Shown in pieces: positions 40,255 through 48,998 of a stretch of DNA of 64,000 nt (positions are counted from its first letter, which is position 1; every line of letters begins with the position of its first letter). This DNA comes from Linnemannia hyalina (Eukaryota; Mortierellomycota; Mortierellomycetes; Mortierellales; Mortierellaceae). The notes below the pieces were generated by a model. That model was not told where the DNA came from and ran no database searches. It saw only the letters and a program-made list of their open reading frames with translations. The stretch covers positions 310,001-374,000 of the forward strand of contig JAHRHY010000021.1 of NCBI GenBank assembly GCA_019671135.1, read 5' to 3'. Position numbers and translations under genes: made by a program.

Positions 40255-41001
40255 CTCGCCTCGAAGCGTCAGGTCATGCTGTTGTGCGCAATGGGATTGC
40301 CCTCGGAGGCCATCTCTGCACTGGTCAAGTACCTGGATATCAACTACACCGACTTTGAGGGATGGCTCCAGCTCGCCGATTTGTACTTGGATGAGCTCAC
40401 GTAAGCATCAGTCTTGTGTCCTGAAGCAGCACTGGAACGTTCCCGAGAGTCACACACAGCGAGGACGATCGACCGTTTTCTTTTGTGCTAGGATCTGACT
40501 AGCTGCCATATTCTCTCTTTAACCTTCCTGTCAATAGGTACGCACAGGCTGCGTTTTGCATGGAGGAGGTGTTGATGCTTCAACCCCAGAACCACATCTT
40601 CCACCTCAAATATGCCGAGATTCTTTACACACAGGACAACTTCCAGTTGGCATTGAAGCAGTTTTGCCGCGTCGTCGAGTTGTGCAGGGATCATGTCCGT
40701 GGACTTTATGGAATCAAGATGGTAACTCTCCACAGATATGCGTTTGATCTGCGACGCAAAATGTGGCACCTTGAAACTAACCGGTCTCCTTCTTTCATAT
40801 TACTTTCTGAATGTGAAATAGTGCGCTTCTCGCTTGTTGAAGGCAGCACCATCAAAAGACGCAGCAGCAGCAACATCGCATGAGGATTTGGAGGCTATGG
40901 ACTTGTTGGCCACAGAGCGTTTGATCGCCCTCTATGGCGCCCCAGGTGCTGCAGCCGAGTCATCCAAAGTGGCCGCTACCAAGTGGATCGAGATCCAGTA
41001 A
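40255..41001 (+). pseudogene. 3' half of a duplicated EMC2 gene
   Basis: Exons 40255-40400, 40538-40721 and 40822-41001 correspond to exons 4-6 of the intact EMC2 gene at 48999-50623, including all splice sites. They encode LASKRQVMLLRAMGLPSEAI through AATKWIEIQ without a stop. Exons 1-3 and the promoter are absent; upstream lies the CxxC-repeat palindrome. The junction codon reads Thr where the intact gene reads Met (40399-40400). It cannot make a full EMC2 protein, although the remaining frame is open, which indicates a recent origin. Confidence 0.9.
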
Positions 41002-41389
41002 AGGAAAGAATGGACACGGGATAGAAATTGGGCAAAGCGACCTAGTAATACATGATATACAACCTCAATACCACTCCTCAATACCACACTGAAAGTAAAC
41101 GTACTGCAAAAGGATAATGGAGTTGTGAAACAAGGAATGGTTATGGGATGTGTATTGTGATTATGCTGCTCCTCGAAGAGCTATGTTTGCTTTCGATTCT
41201 GGAGCCAGCGCTCACTGTAGATTATCATTTCTTCGTCTCGTTCCTCTTGGCCATGTGGTCGTTGTCGACTGTTCTTCTTTACCCAAATTACCTTCCTTTC
41301 GCTCTTTAACCTTCTTTTCCGGAAGCACAGGCATTAGAGAGGAGAGGGAAAGAGGGATAGAGGAGAGTGAAGGTGATGTTTGTACGTGC

Positions 41390-41408
41390 TTTGTGTGTGT
41401 GTGTGTGT

Positions 41409-41474
<66 letters not shown>
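41390..41474. repeat. TG dinucleotide microsatellite
   Basis: About 42 TG units with a single TA interruption. It is one dinucleotide longer than its mirror copy at 48527-48608. Confidence 0.95.
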
Positions 41475-41476
<2 letters not shown>

Positions 41477-41562
41477 ACACGTGTAAAAATCACTCCAGGG
41501 GATCCGTGCGAAATAATCGCAGTGCAGATTTCTCGAAGTTTCGAACCCTTAAGACACGCGAG

Positions 41563-41570
41563 TATAAAAG
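41563..41570 (+). promoter_or_regulatory. TATA box of an unidentified transcript
   Basis: TATAAAAG in the context CGCGAGTATAAAAGGGGTC is followed by a long pyrimidine-rich leader, a GTAAAC donor-like site near 41815, and a TTTTGACTAG acceptor-like site ending at 42110. It suggests a strong Pol II promoter directed towards the tandem array. The mirror copy is at 48432-48439 on the minus strand. Confidence 0.55.
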
Positions 41571-42114
41571 GGGTCTTTTCCCTCTGTCGTCTCTTTTCTC
41601 CCTTTCCTTTCTTCCTTTCTTTTTTTCTTTTCTTCCTTTCTCCTCACCCCACTCACTCGCCAGCCAGGACCCACAAGGACCAGGACCAAATCAAAACCAT
41701 TCAAGCAAAGGGCGAAGACGAGAGGCACGACAGCGGACAAGAGCAACTACCGCTCTTTTTACGCGATCACGCGTACTTTCCTCTGTTTATCCTCCCAAGC
41801 CAACGCGTCCTCAAAGTAAACAAACAAACATTCACTTCCTTCCTTCACCCTTCCCTCTCCCTTCTCTCCCCTTCTCTCCCCTTCTCTCCCCTTCTCTCTC
41901 CCTTCTCTCTCCCTTACCTCACCCTTCCCTCTACCTTCATTCCCCTGCCACTACCTCCACCACCAACCACAATCAACAGTACTCAGCAATCAACACGAAA
42001 ACAGCAATCAGTCCCATCTTACCTCTATCTCTCCCTCCTTCCCTCTGGTGCCCAATTGTTGCAATCAACCTTCCCTTTGCTAACATCGTCTCCCTATTCT
42101 TTTGACTAGATGCC

Positions 42115-43375
42115 AGCAAGACCAGCAGCCTGCTAGGCGAGGCCATAACTGACAACGGCATCTTCTGAATCAGCACCTGGACGTCTGTGAAGGTAAGTAT
42201 CTAAAAAGAAGCCGGTCGACTGCGTAAGCGGTGGGAGGCATGAAGGATGTGGCGACGCGACAACAGCGGTATCGGGGCTCTAGCAGCGACTCGGCTGGTC
42301 GGTCCCATCTGGCTGGGGATCCCTGTGACTGATTTGCCCCGGGGTACCCTCAGCGGAAGGGTGGGAAGTTGACCACTGGGAGGGTTAGAGGTGGCTGCTG
42401 TCTAGCGGCGTCTCATTCTTCATGACTCTTGGACACCCTGTGGTGACCGGGGCCAATTTGGATGACTTGCTAGACGGTGCACAGCGGTGAGGTGCAAAGT
42501 TCGAAGGCTAACCGTCATTTTTTTTTCGTTTTGTTTTCCATTCATCTATATACACCACGTCTACATCAAACACTTCTCGATGAGCAACGTGTGATCAGGA
42601 GCTGGGTCAGCATAAAGGCAAGTATCTAGAAAGAAGCCGGTCGACTGCGTAAGCGGTGGGAGGCATGAAGGGTGTGGCGACGCGACAACAGCGGTATCGG
42701 GGCTCTAGCAGCGACTCGGCTGGTCGGTCCCATCTGGCTGGGGATCCCTGTGACTGATTTGCCCCGGGGTACCCTCAGCGGAAGGGTGGGAAGTTGACCA
42801 CTGGGAGGGTTAGAGGTGGCTGCTGTCTAGCGGCGTCTCATTCTTCATGACTCTTGGACACCCTGTGGTGGCCGGGGCCAATTTGGATGACTTGTTAGAC
42901 GGTGCACAGCGGTGAGGTGCAAAGTTCGAAGACTAACCGTCTTTTTATATCTCCTTTTGTTCTCCATTCATCTATATACCACGCCTGCACCAAAAATTAT
43001 TTGATGAGTTGTGTGTTTTCAAGAGCCGGGCCAACATGAAGGCAAGTATCTGGAAAGGGGTGCCGGTCGACTGCCTTGCGATGGGAGGCATGGACTTTGT
43101 GATGACGCGACAACAGCGGTATTGGGGCTCTTGCAGCGGCTTAGGTGGTAGGCTTCTCATCTGTCTGGATATCACTGCGACTAATTTGTCACGGGGTACC
43201 CCGAGTAGAAGGGTGAGAAGTAGGCCACTGAATGCTTCAGAGGTCGCTGCTGTTTAACGCAATATCTTGGTTCATGGCTCTTGGATCTTTTGTTATGAAA
43301 GTCGAGCCTGTTTGAATAACTTACTAACTGCTGCAGAAACCGCGAGATGCATATATCAAAGGCTGGCTGTCCATC
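42115..43375 (+). repeat. tandem array of three ~425-bp GC-rich units
   Basis: Units begin at the landmarks GTAAGTATC (42193), GCAAGTATC (42618) and GCAAGTATC (43042), spaced 425 and 424 bases. Units 1 and 2 are almost identical; unit 3 is clearly diverged. Each has the same order: GCCGGTCGACTGC, GCGACAACAGCGGTAT, GGATCCCTGTGACTGA, GGGAAGTTGACCACTGG and a GTTCGAAGGCTAACC end. Units 1 and 2 close with T-runs (42518-42526, 42942-42946), and a CTATATA box precedes units 2 and 3. No long open frame spans the units, so they look like structured noncoding RNA or repeated exon-intron modules. No known RNA family was recognised. Confidence 0.8.
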
Positions 43376-43707
43376 ATAGATACCTCTCATCTCGATGATG
43401 ACTTGACAGCCATAGTGAATATGACATAGCCATGTAGAGACTAGTGAGTTACATTGGTAAAAATAAAGGTGTGAATGTACCAAAACATCTTGGGCGATGC
43501 TGGCAATGCTTGTTGCTTTAACATGGATGCTAAGCGGAGATGCACAGAATGTCGGACAGAACATACATGTAACCGACAACAAAGGGACAAATGGTCAAAG
43601 GGATCATATGCATGCATCTACCATTCCAAAGATACATTTATGCGAGACCCATTCAGCACAACAGAGAAGAACATGTGGCGCAAGCAACAAGCGAGCATGG
43701 TTGTTCT
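43376..43707 (+). other. inner end of the inverted-duplication arm
   Basis: A frame at 43475-43707 reads FNMDAKRRCTECRTEHTCNR and WSKGSYACIYHSKDTF, with CxxC and other cysteines. It is cut by the arm boundary at 43707 and has an identical mirror at 46295-46527. It may be a remnant of a zinc-binding protein; no family is recognised. Confidence 0.3.
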
Positions 43708-43752
43708 AGGGGGGGGTGTCGTGTTGTAGCCTCCATTTTGGCACATGGCCGT

Positions 43753-43912
43753 TCAGACGGGAAGCGCACGGACATATTCAAGCCACGCGCGGTCAACTCT
43801 TGAGATGTTAGCCAACGTCGCAAGAGGAAGGTGGTCGATGATCATGGAAAGGATCTGGGGTGGGATGACATGAAGCTGTTGGTCGGCCTTGGATGAGTTG
43901 AAAAGAACTGTG
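43753..43912 (-). pseudogene. F-box fragment
   Basis: The minus strand reads LHVIPPQILSMIIDHLPLAT, then LANISRVDRAWLEYVRALPV and TGA at 43753-43755, which is a good F-box motif. There is no ATG and no leucine-rich continuation. It is fused to the downstream edge of a promoter-like repeat (43926-44280), so it looks like a truncated F-box gene placed behind a copy of that segment. Confidence 0.6.
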
Positions 43913-43925
43913 GAAAGAAAAATCC

Positions 43926-44280
43926 CTTCTTGAATACCAATCCACTTGGAGCCAACAAAAAAATATCTTGTTGCTTTGCGATAAATGACTAGATGTACCT
44001 GTTGGTTGGTGATGAATGACTAGATGTATCTTGTTGGTTGGTGATAAATGACTAAATGTATCAAAAGAAATCATAAGACATGTTGGATTGCTTCAACTCT
44101 CTTGAGTAAAGCTGTGCTGCTGTGTCTCTCAGACATGGTGTCATTGCTTGCCAGTTATGTTTTGAAAAATGAAGCTTGTTAGATTGGTTGAGCATGCACA
44201 AGAGTTATGGGCAACAGGGAGTATTCGATTTTATTGTAAAGTTTTATTTGGAGCAACAGGTATGCAAGAAAGAAACGCTG
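43926..44280 (-). repeat. promoter-like direct repeat, distal copy
   Basis: About 355 bases similar, in the same orientation, to 45210-45589 and to 37945-38330. It starts with the CAGCGTTTCTTTCTTGCA end and finishes with a TATA-like element followed by CT-rich DNA. Internally it has about three ~32-bp units containing GATAAATGACTAGATGTA. Together with the proximal copy it brackets the CxxC gene. Confidence 0.75.
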
Positions 44281-44439
44281 TAGATAAAAAAAGGGGAGAG
44301 CGACCAAGACGTAAAATGAAGAATGAAGAAAGGTAAAGAAAAGAAAGATGGTATTGAAAGGAGAAAGAAGACAAAAAAAAAGAAGCAAGTAAAAGAAAAT
44401 GAAAAGCTAACTCAAGAGAAGGGAATGACAAATGGCAAC

Positions 44440-45026
44440 CTAGATGGCCACCTCTTTGACTATCGCCAAAAGCTCCTCTGCACCTCCCTGCTGACCCTGA
44501 ACAAACGCTTGAATGGCTGGAAGGTCGGGCCTAGCGAAATACCGTCTCTGAAGGAGGAGGGTTCGGATGGCGTCCCTTTGGTTGAGGATATCTTCCTCAG
44601 GAGTGATGGCCCCGCTTGGGCAACGAGCCGAACGTTGTCAACGCCCACTTGAAGTCCATGGACTCCCCGAACAACACGCGAAAACACCCCGCTCGTTGAC
44701 AAGGAATGCCCTGTTATAGGTTCTGTCGGTCCAAACTGGATACCCGATCTCAGTAGGAATGTTCTCCAGGTGCAGGTTGGTGAGGTAATAGAGCGTCCTA
44801 GCCTCGGACCTAGTGAGCAGTAGGACGACGTTTAACCCACAGTAGTCTTGTGGTAGCCTTCCAGACGGGCTGCAATCGCCTCCACTACCACACCCTCCCT
44901 GCACATCCTCCGTCTGTACTGCTTGCAGTACAGACGCTCTTCCTGTCCATGAACACGGACAGGGAGAGTGGCCTCATACCATGCATCTGGGCACCACCTC
45001 CCACAATAGCTGCACCGGACGGTCAT
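44440..45026 (-). pseudogene. CxxC repeat protein, longest copy, frameshifted
   Basis: The ATG at 45026 starts MTVRCSYCGRWCPDAWYEAT, then VRVHGQEERLYCKQYRRRMC and REGVVVEAIAARLEGY. A shift near 44850 moves to the frame NVVLLLTRSEARTLYYLTNL, then HLENIPTEIGYPVWTDRTYN and RAFLVNERG. Further shifts near 44640-44700 lead to ITPEEDILNQRDAIRTLLLQ and QGGAEELLAIVKEVAI, ending in TAG at 44440-44442. An undamaged version would be about 195 aa with an N-terminal CxxCxxxC cluster and a second YCxxCxxxxC cluster (the second Cys is Tyr in this copy). I do not recognise the family. Presence in three repeat copies suggests a mobile or multicopy gene. Confidence 0.7.
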
Positions 45027-45209
45027 GATTTCTGTGTTTTTATAGATATTGGTTCTTGTGTTTTGTGCATTGGTGGTAGGATAGGTAGTAGTCGTTGATC
45101 GTTGTTTGTTGAAGGAAGGAAATGAAGTGAAAAGTAACGAAAAGAAAAGGAAAGAAAAGAAAAGAAAAGAAAAAAAAAAGAAGAAAAAAAAAAAAAAGAC
45201 GAACCTCCT

Positions 45210-45589
45210 TCTCTAAATACCAATCCACCTGGAGCCAACCAAAAAAGAAGTTCTCGTTGGTTGGTGATAAATAACTAGATGTATCCAAAGCAATCATAGG
45301 AACATCTTGATCTCGCAGGGTTGCTTCAGCTTGTTGGTGATAGATGACTAGATAATCCAAAGAAATCATAGGGACATGTTGATCTCGGAGGATTGCTTCA
45401 ATTTTCTTGAGTAAAGCTGTGCTGCCTCGTCTCTCAGACACGGTGTCACTGCTTCCCAGTTCTTTTTCGAAAAATTAAGCTTGCTAGATTGGTTGAGCAT
45501 GTGCACGGGAGCTTCGGGCTACAGGGAGTATTAGCTTGGATTGTAAAGTTTATTTTGTGGAGCAACAGGTATTCAAGAAAGAAACGCTG
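45210..45589 (-). repeat. promoter-like direct repeat, proximal copy
   Basis: About 380 bases upstream of the CxxC gene, similar to 43926-44280 downstream of it. It ends with TATTTAGAGAAGG (TATA-like) and a long pyrimidine tract (minus strand) before the ATG at 45026. The pair could be long terminal repeats or the promoters of two tandem units. Confidence 0.75.
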
Positions 45590-45619
45590 CACAAAAAAAG
45601 AAACGAGAAGGGGGACCCG

Positions 45620-46005
45620 ATATCAACTTTACAGCCTCCTGCTTTGCACCAGACAATACGATCCATTAATCACATCCTCCGAGCTTTGCTCATTTATGCC
45701 CACACCATCATCACACAGAGAGGAACAATGGCAGGTGGATGAAGAAGAGCAAAAAATAAACGAGAAAGACATGAAAAGGATATGTAAAGAAAGCAAGGTT
45801 TACGGCTCAGGGCAGATGATGAGTCCATCGCCGTCACTTCCCTGGCACTTGTTTTGTTGTAACCGTTTATGATCAGGAAAAATAGGCTTTCGTTATTCAA
45901 GGATACTTTCAAAGGACATGAGTCAAGTAAGTCTATTTTCATTTGAGAAGGGCTTGCTTTTCTACTTTGTACGATTGTGTATACAGTCGATAGTATAAGC
46001 ACGAA
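45620..46005 (-). repeat. third copy of the outer segment of the CxxC repeat
   Basis: This stretch matches 39225-39640 and, in reverse, 37480-37880, including GTCACACAGAGAGGAACAAT and CAAGGATACTTTCAAAGGAC. The similarity ends near 46005, which marks the edge of this copy of the repeat. Confidence 0.8.
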
Positions 46006-46294
46006 ACTCAAGGAGAACGGTACTGACGCAGTGTGTAACCGTATGAAGGCATGAGGCAAACGAAAATCTTACAACAGCAGACTTAGGCTCTTCAGCAGAT
46101 CTAGAGGATGATACTCGACGGGAGGCTGTTACTGAGGGAGAGTCGAGGAGGAAGGAGGATGAGATCGGAAGGAAGGGAGACGAGTTGAGGGATAGTGGAG
46201 GACAGATGACCTAGGGCGGGTGGTATGGAACGGACTAGAGGTAAAGGAAGCGATAGTGCAACAAACGAGAAGTCAGTGTGATAGAATACAATAA
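46006..46294. other. unique spacer
   Basis: No gene is seen. It joins the CxxC repeat to the inner end of the right duplication arm. A frame through it is only a continuation across the boundary. Confidence 0.4.
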
Positions 46295-46626
46295 AGAACA
46301 ACCATGCTCGCTTGTTGCTTGCGCCACATGTTCTTCTCTGTTGTGCTGAATGGGTCTCGCATAAATGTATCTTTGGAATGGTAGATGCATGCATATGATC
46401 CCTTTGACCATTTGTCCCTTTGTTGTCGGTTACATGTATGTTCTGTCCGACATTCTGTGCATCTCCGCTTAGCATCCATGTTAAAGCAACAAGCATTGCC
46501 AGCATCGCCCAAGATGTTTTGGTACATTCACACCTTTATTTTTACCAATGTAACTCACTAGTCTCTACATGGCTATGTCATATTCACTATGGCTGTCAAG
46601 TCATCATCGAGATGAGAGGTATCTAT

Positions 46627-47890
46627 GATGGACAGCCAGCCTTTGATATATGCATCTCGCGGTTTCTGCAGCAGTTAGTAAGTTATTCAAACAGGCTCGA
46701 CTTTCATAACAAAAGATCCAAGAGCCATGAACCAAGATATTGCGTTAAACAGCAGCGACCTCTGAAGCATTCAGTGGCCTACTTCTCACCCTTCTACTCG
46801 GGGTACCCCGTGACAAATTAGTCGCAGTGATATCCAGACAGATGAGAAGCCTACCACCTAAGCCGCTGCAAGAGCCCCAATACCGCTGTTGTCGCGTCAT
46901 CACAAAGTCCATGCCTCCCATCGCAAGGCAGTCGACCGGCACCCCTTTCCAGATACTTGCCTTCATGTTGGCCCGGCTCTTGAAAACACACAACTCATCA
47001 AATAATTTTTGGTGCAGGCGTGGTATATAGATGAATGGAGAACAAAAGGAGATATAAAAAGACGGTTAGTCTTCGAACTTTGCACCTCACCGCTGTGCAC
47101 CGTCTAACAAGTCATCCAAATTGGCCCCGGCCACCACAGGGTGTCCAAGAGTCATGAAGAATGAGACGCCGCTAGACAGCAGCCACCTCTAACCCTCCCA
47201 GTGGTCAACTTCCCACCCTTCCGCTGAGGGTACCCCGGGGCAAATCAGTCACAGGGATCCCCAGCCAGATGGGACCGACCAGCCGAGTCGCTGCTAGAGC
47301 CCCGATACCGCTGTTGTCGCGTCGCCACACCCTTCATGCCTCCCACCGCTTACGCAGTCGACCGGCTTCTTTCTAGATACTTGCCTTTATGCTGACCCAG
47401 CTCCTGATCACACGTTGCTCATCGAGAAGTGTTTGATGTAGACGTGGTGTATATAGATGAATGGAAAACAAAACGAAAAAAAAATGACGGTTAGCCTTCG
47501 AACTTTGCACCTCACCGCTGTGCACCGTCTAGCAAGTCATCCAAATTGGCCCCGGTCACCACAGGGTGTCCAAGAGTCATGAAGAATGAGACGCCGCTAG
47601 ACAGCAGCCACCTCTAACCCTCCCAGTGGTCAACTTCCCACCCTTCCGCTGAGGGTACCCCGGGGCAAATCAGTCACAGGGATCCCCAGCCAGATGGGAC
47701 CGACCAGCCGAGTCGCTGCTAGAGCCCCGATACCGCTGTTGTCGCGTCGCCACATCCTTCATGCCTCCCACCGCTTACGCAGTCGACCGGCTTCTTTTTA
47801 GATACTTACCTTCACAGACGTCCAGGTGCTGATTCAGAAGATGCCGTTGTCAGTTATGGCCTCGCCTAGCAGGCTGCTGGTCTTGCTGGC
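46627..47890 (-). repeat. mirror copy of the ~425-bp tandem array
   Basis: Reverse complement of the array at 42115-43375, with the same three units and the same T-runs and CTATATA boxes. It lies downstream of EMC2 on the same strand, after the mirrored TATA box at 48432-48439. Confidence 0.85.
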
Positions 47891-48431
47891 ATCTAGTCAA
47901 AAGAATAGGGAGACGATGTTAGCAAAGGGAAGGTTGATTGCAACAATTGGGCACCAGAGGGAAGGAGGGAGAGATAGAGGTAAGATGGGACTGATTGCTG
48001 TTTTCGTGTTGATTGCTGAGTACTGTTGATTGTGGTTGGTGGTGGAGGTAGTGGCAGGGGAATGAAGGTAGAGGGAAGGGTGAGGTAAGGGAGAGAGAAG
48101 GGAGAGAGAAGGGGAGAGAAGGGGAGAGAAGGGGAGAGAAGGGAGAGGGAAGGGTGAAGGAAGGAAGTGAATGTTTGTTTGTTTACTTTGAGGACGCGTT
48201 GGCTTGGGAGGATAAACAGAGGAAAGTACGCGTGATCGCGTAAAAAGAGCGGTAGTTGCTCTTGTCCGCTGTCGTGCCTCTCGTCTTCGCCCTTTGCTTG
48301 AATGGTTTTGATTTGGTCCTGGTCCTTGTGGGTCCTGGCTGGCGAGTGAGTGGGGTGAGGAGAAAGGAAGAAAAGAAAAAAAGAAAGGAAGAAAGGAAAG
48401 GGAGAAAAGAGACGACAGAGGGAAAAGACCC

Positions 48432-48439
48432 CTTTTATA
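48432..48439 (-). promoter_or_regulatory. TATA box, mirror copy
   Basis: TATAAAAG on the minus strand, 560 bases past the EMC2 stop, directing transcription into the mirrored pyrimidine leader and tandem array. Confidence 0.55.
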
Positions 48440-48525
48440 CTCGCGTGTCTTAAGGGTTCGAAACTTCGAGAAATCTGCACTGCGATTATTTCGCACGGAT
48501 CCCCTGGAGTGATTTTTACACGTGT

Positions 48526-48526
<1 letters not shown>

Positions 48527-48591
<65 letters not shown>

Positions 48592-48608
48592 ACACACACA
48601 CACACACA
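48527..48608. repeat. CA dinucleotide microsatellite
   Basis: Mirror of the TG repeat at 41390-41474, one dinucleotide shorter. Confidence 0.95.
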
Positions 48609-48998
48609 AAGCACGTACAAACATCACCTTCACTCTCCTCTATCCCTCTTTCCCTCTCCTCTCTAATGCCTGTGCTTCCGGAAAAGAAGGTTAAAGAGCG
48701 AAAGGAAGGTAATTTGGGTAAAGAAGAACAGTCGACAACGACCACATGGCCAAGAGGAACGAGACGAAGAAATGATAATCTACAGTGAGCGCTGGCTCCA
48801 GAATCGAAAGCAAACATAGCTCTTCGAGGAGCAGCATAATCACAATACACATCCCATAACCATTCCTTGTTTCACAACTCCATTATCCTTTTGCAGTACG
48901 TTTACTTTCAGTGTGGTATTGAGGAGTGGTATTGAGGTTGTATATCATGTATTACTAGGTCGCTTTGCCCAATTTCTATCCCGTGTCCATTCTTTCCT

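Larger units (their letters stand above)
40126..43707 (+). repeat. left arm of a 3.6-kb inverted duplication
   Basis: Sequence 40126-43707 is repeated in reverse complement at 46295-49876. Mirror coordinates sum to 90000 on the EMC2 side and 90002 beyond the TG microsatellite, so the arms differ in length by only one dinucleotide. Base differences are few and concentrate near the outer end (40128-40210), where several are C-to-T or G-to-A. The inner break is exact: the shared TTGTTCT at 43701-43707 is followed by unrelated sequence. The arm contains the EMC2 3' half, a TG repeat, a TATA promoter and the 425-bp tandem array. Confidence 0.95.

Noticed and set aside
40255..41001. A second functional EMC2 gene
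   Set aside because: Exons 1-3 and the promoter are missing and the upstream DNA is a palindromic repeat, although the three remaining exons are open.
41150..42109. Long plus-strand frames (319 and 241 codons) across the TG repeat and pyrimidine leader
   Set aside because: They consist of Val/Cys runs from the microsatellite and Pro/Ser/Leu runs from CT-rich DNA; both mirror copies have them, and the two arms shift frame at the dinucleotide difference.
42960..43060. A box C/D snoRNA starting at TTGATGAG before unit 3
   Set aside because: No D box (CTGA) with a matching terminal stem lies at a suitable distance.
42115..43375. The ~425-bp units as RNase P, RNase MRP, SRP or U3 RNA
   Set aside because: The diagnostic conserved blocks of those RNAs were not recognised by eye; only a loose likeness to a CR-I element (GGGAAGTTGACC) was seen.
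47893..48850. Mirror frames of 246 and 317 codons on the minus strand
   Set aside because: Same low-complexity origin as the left-arm frames.
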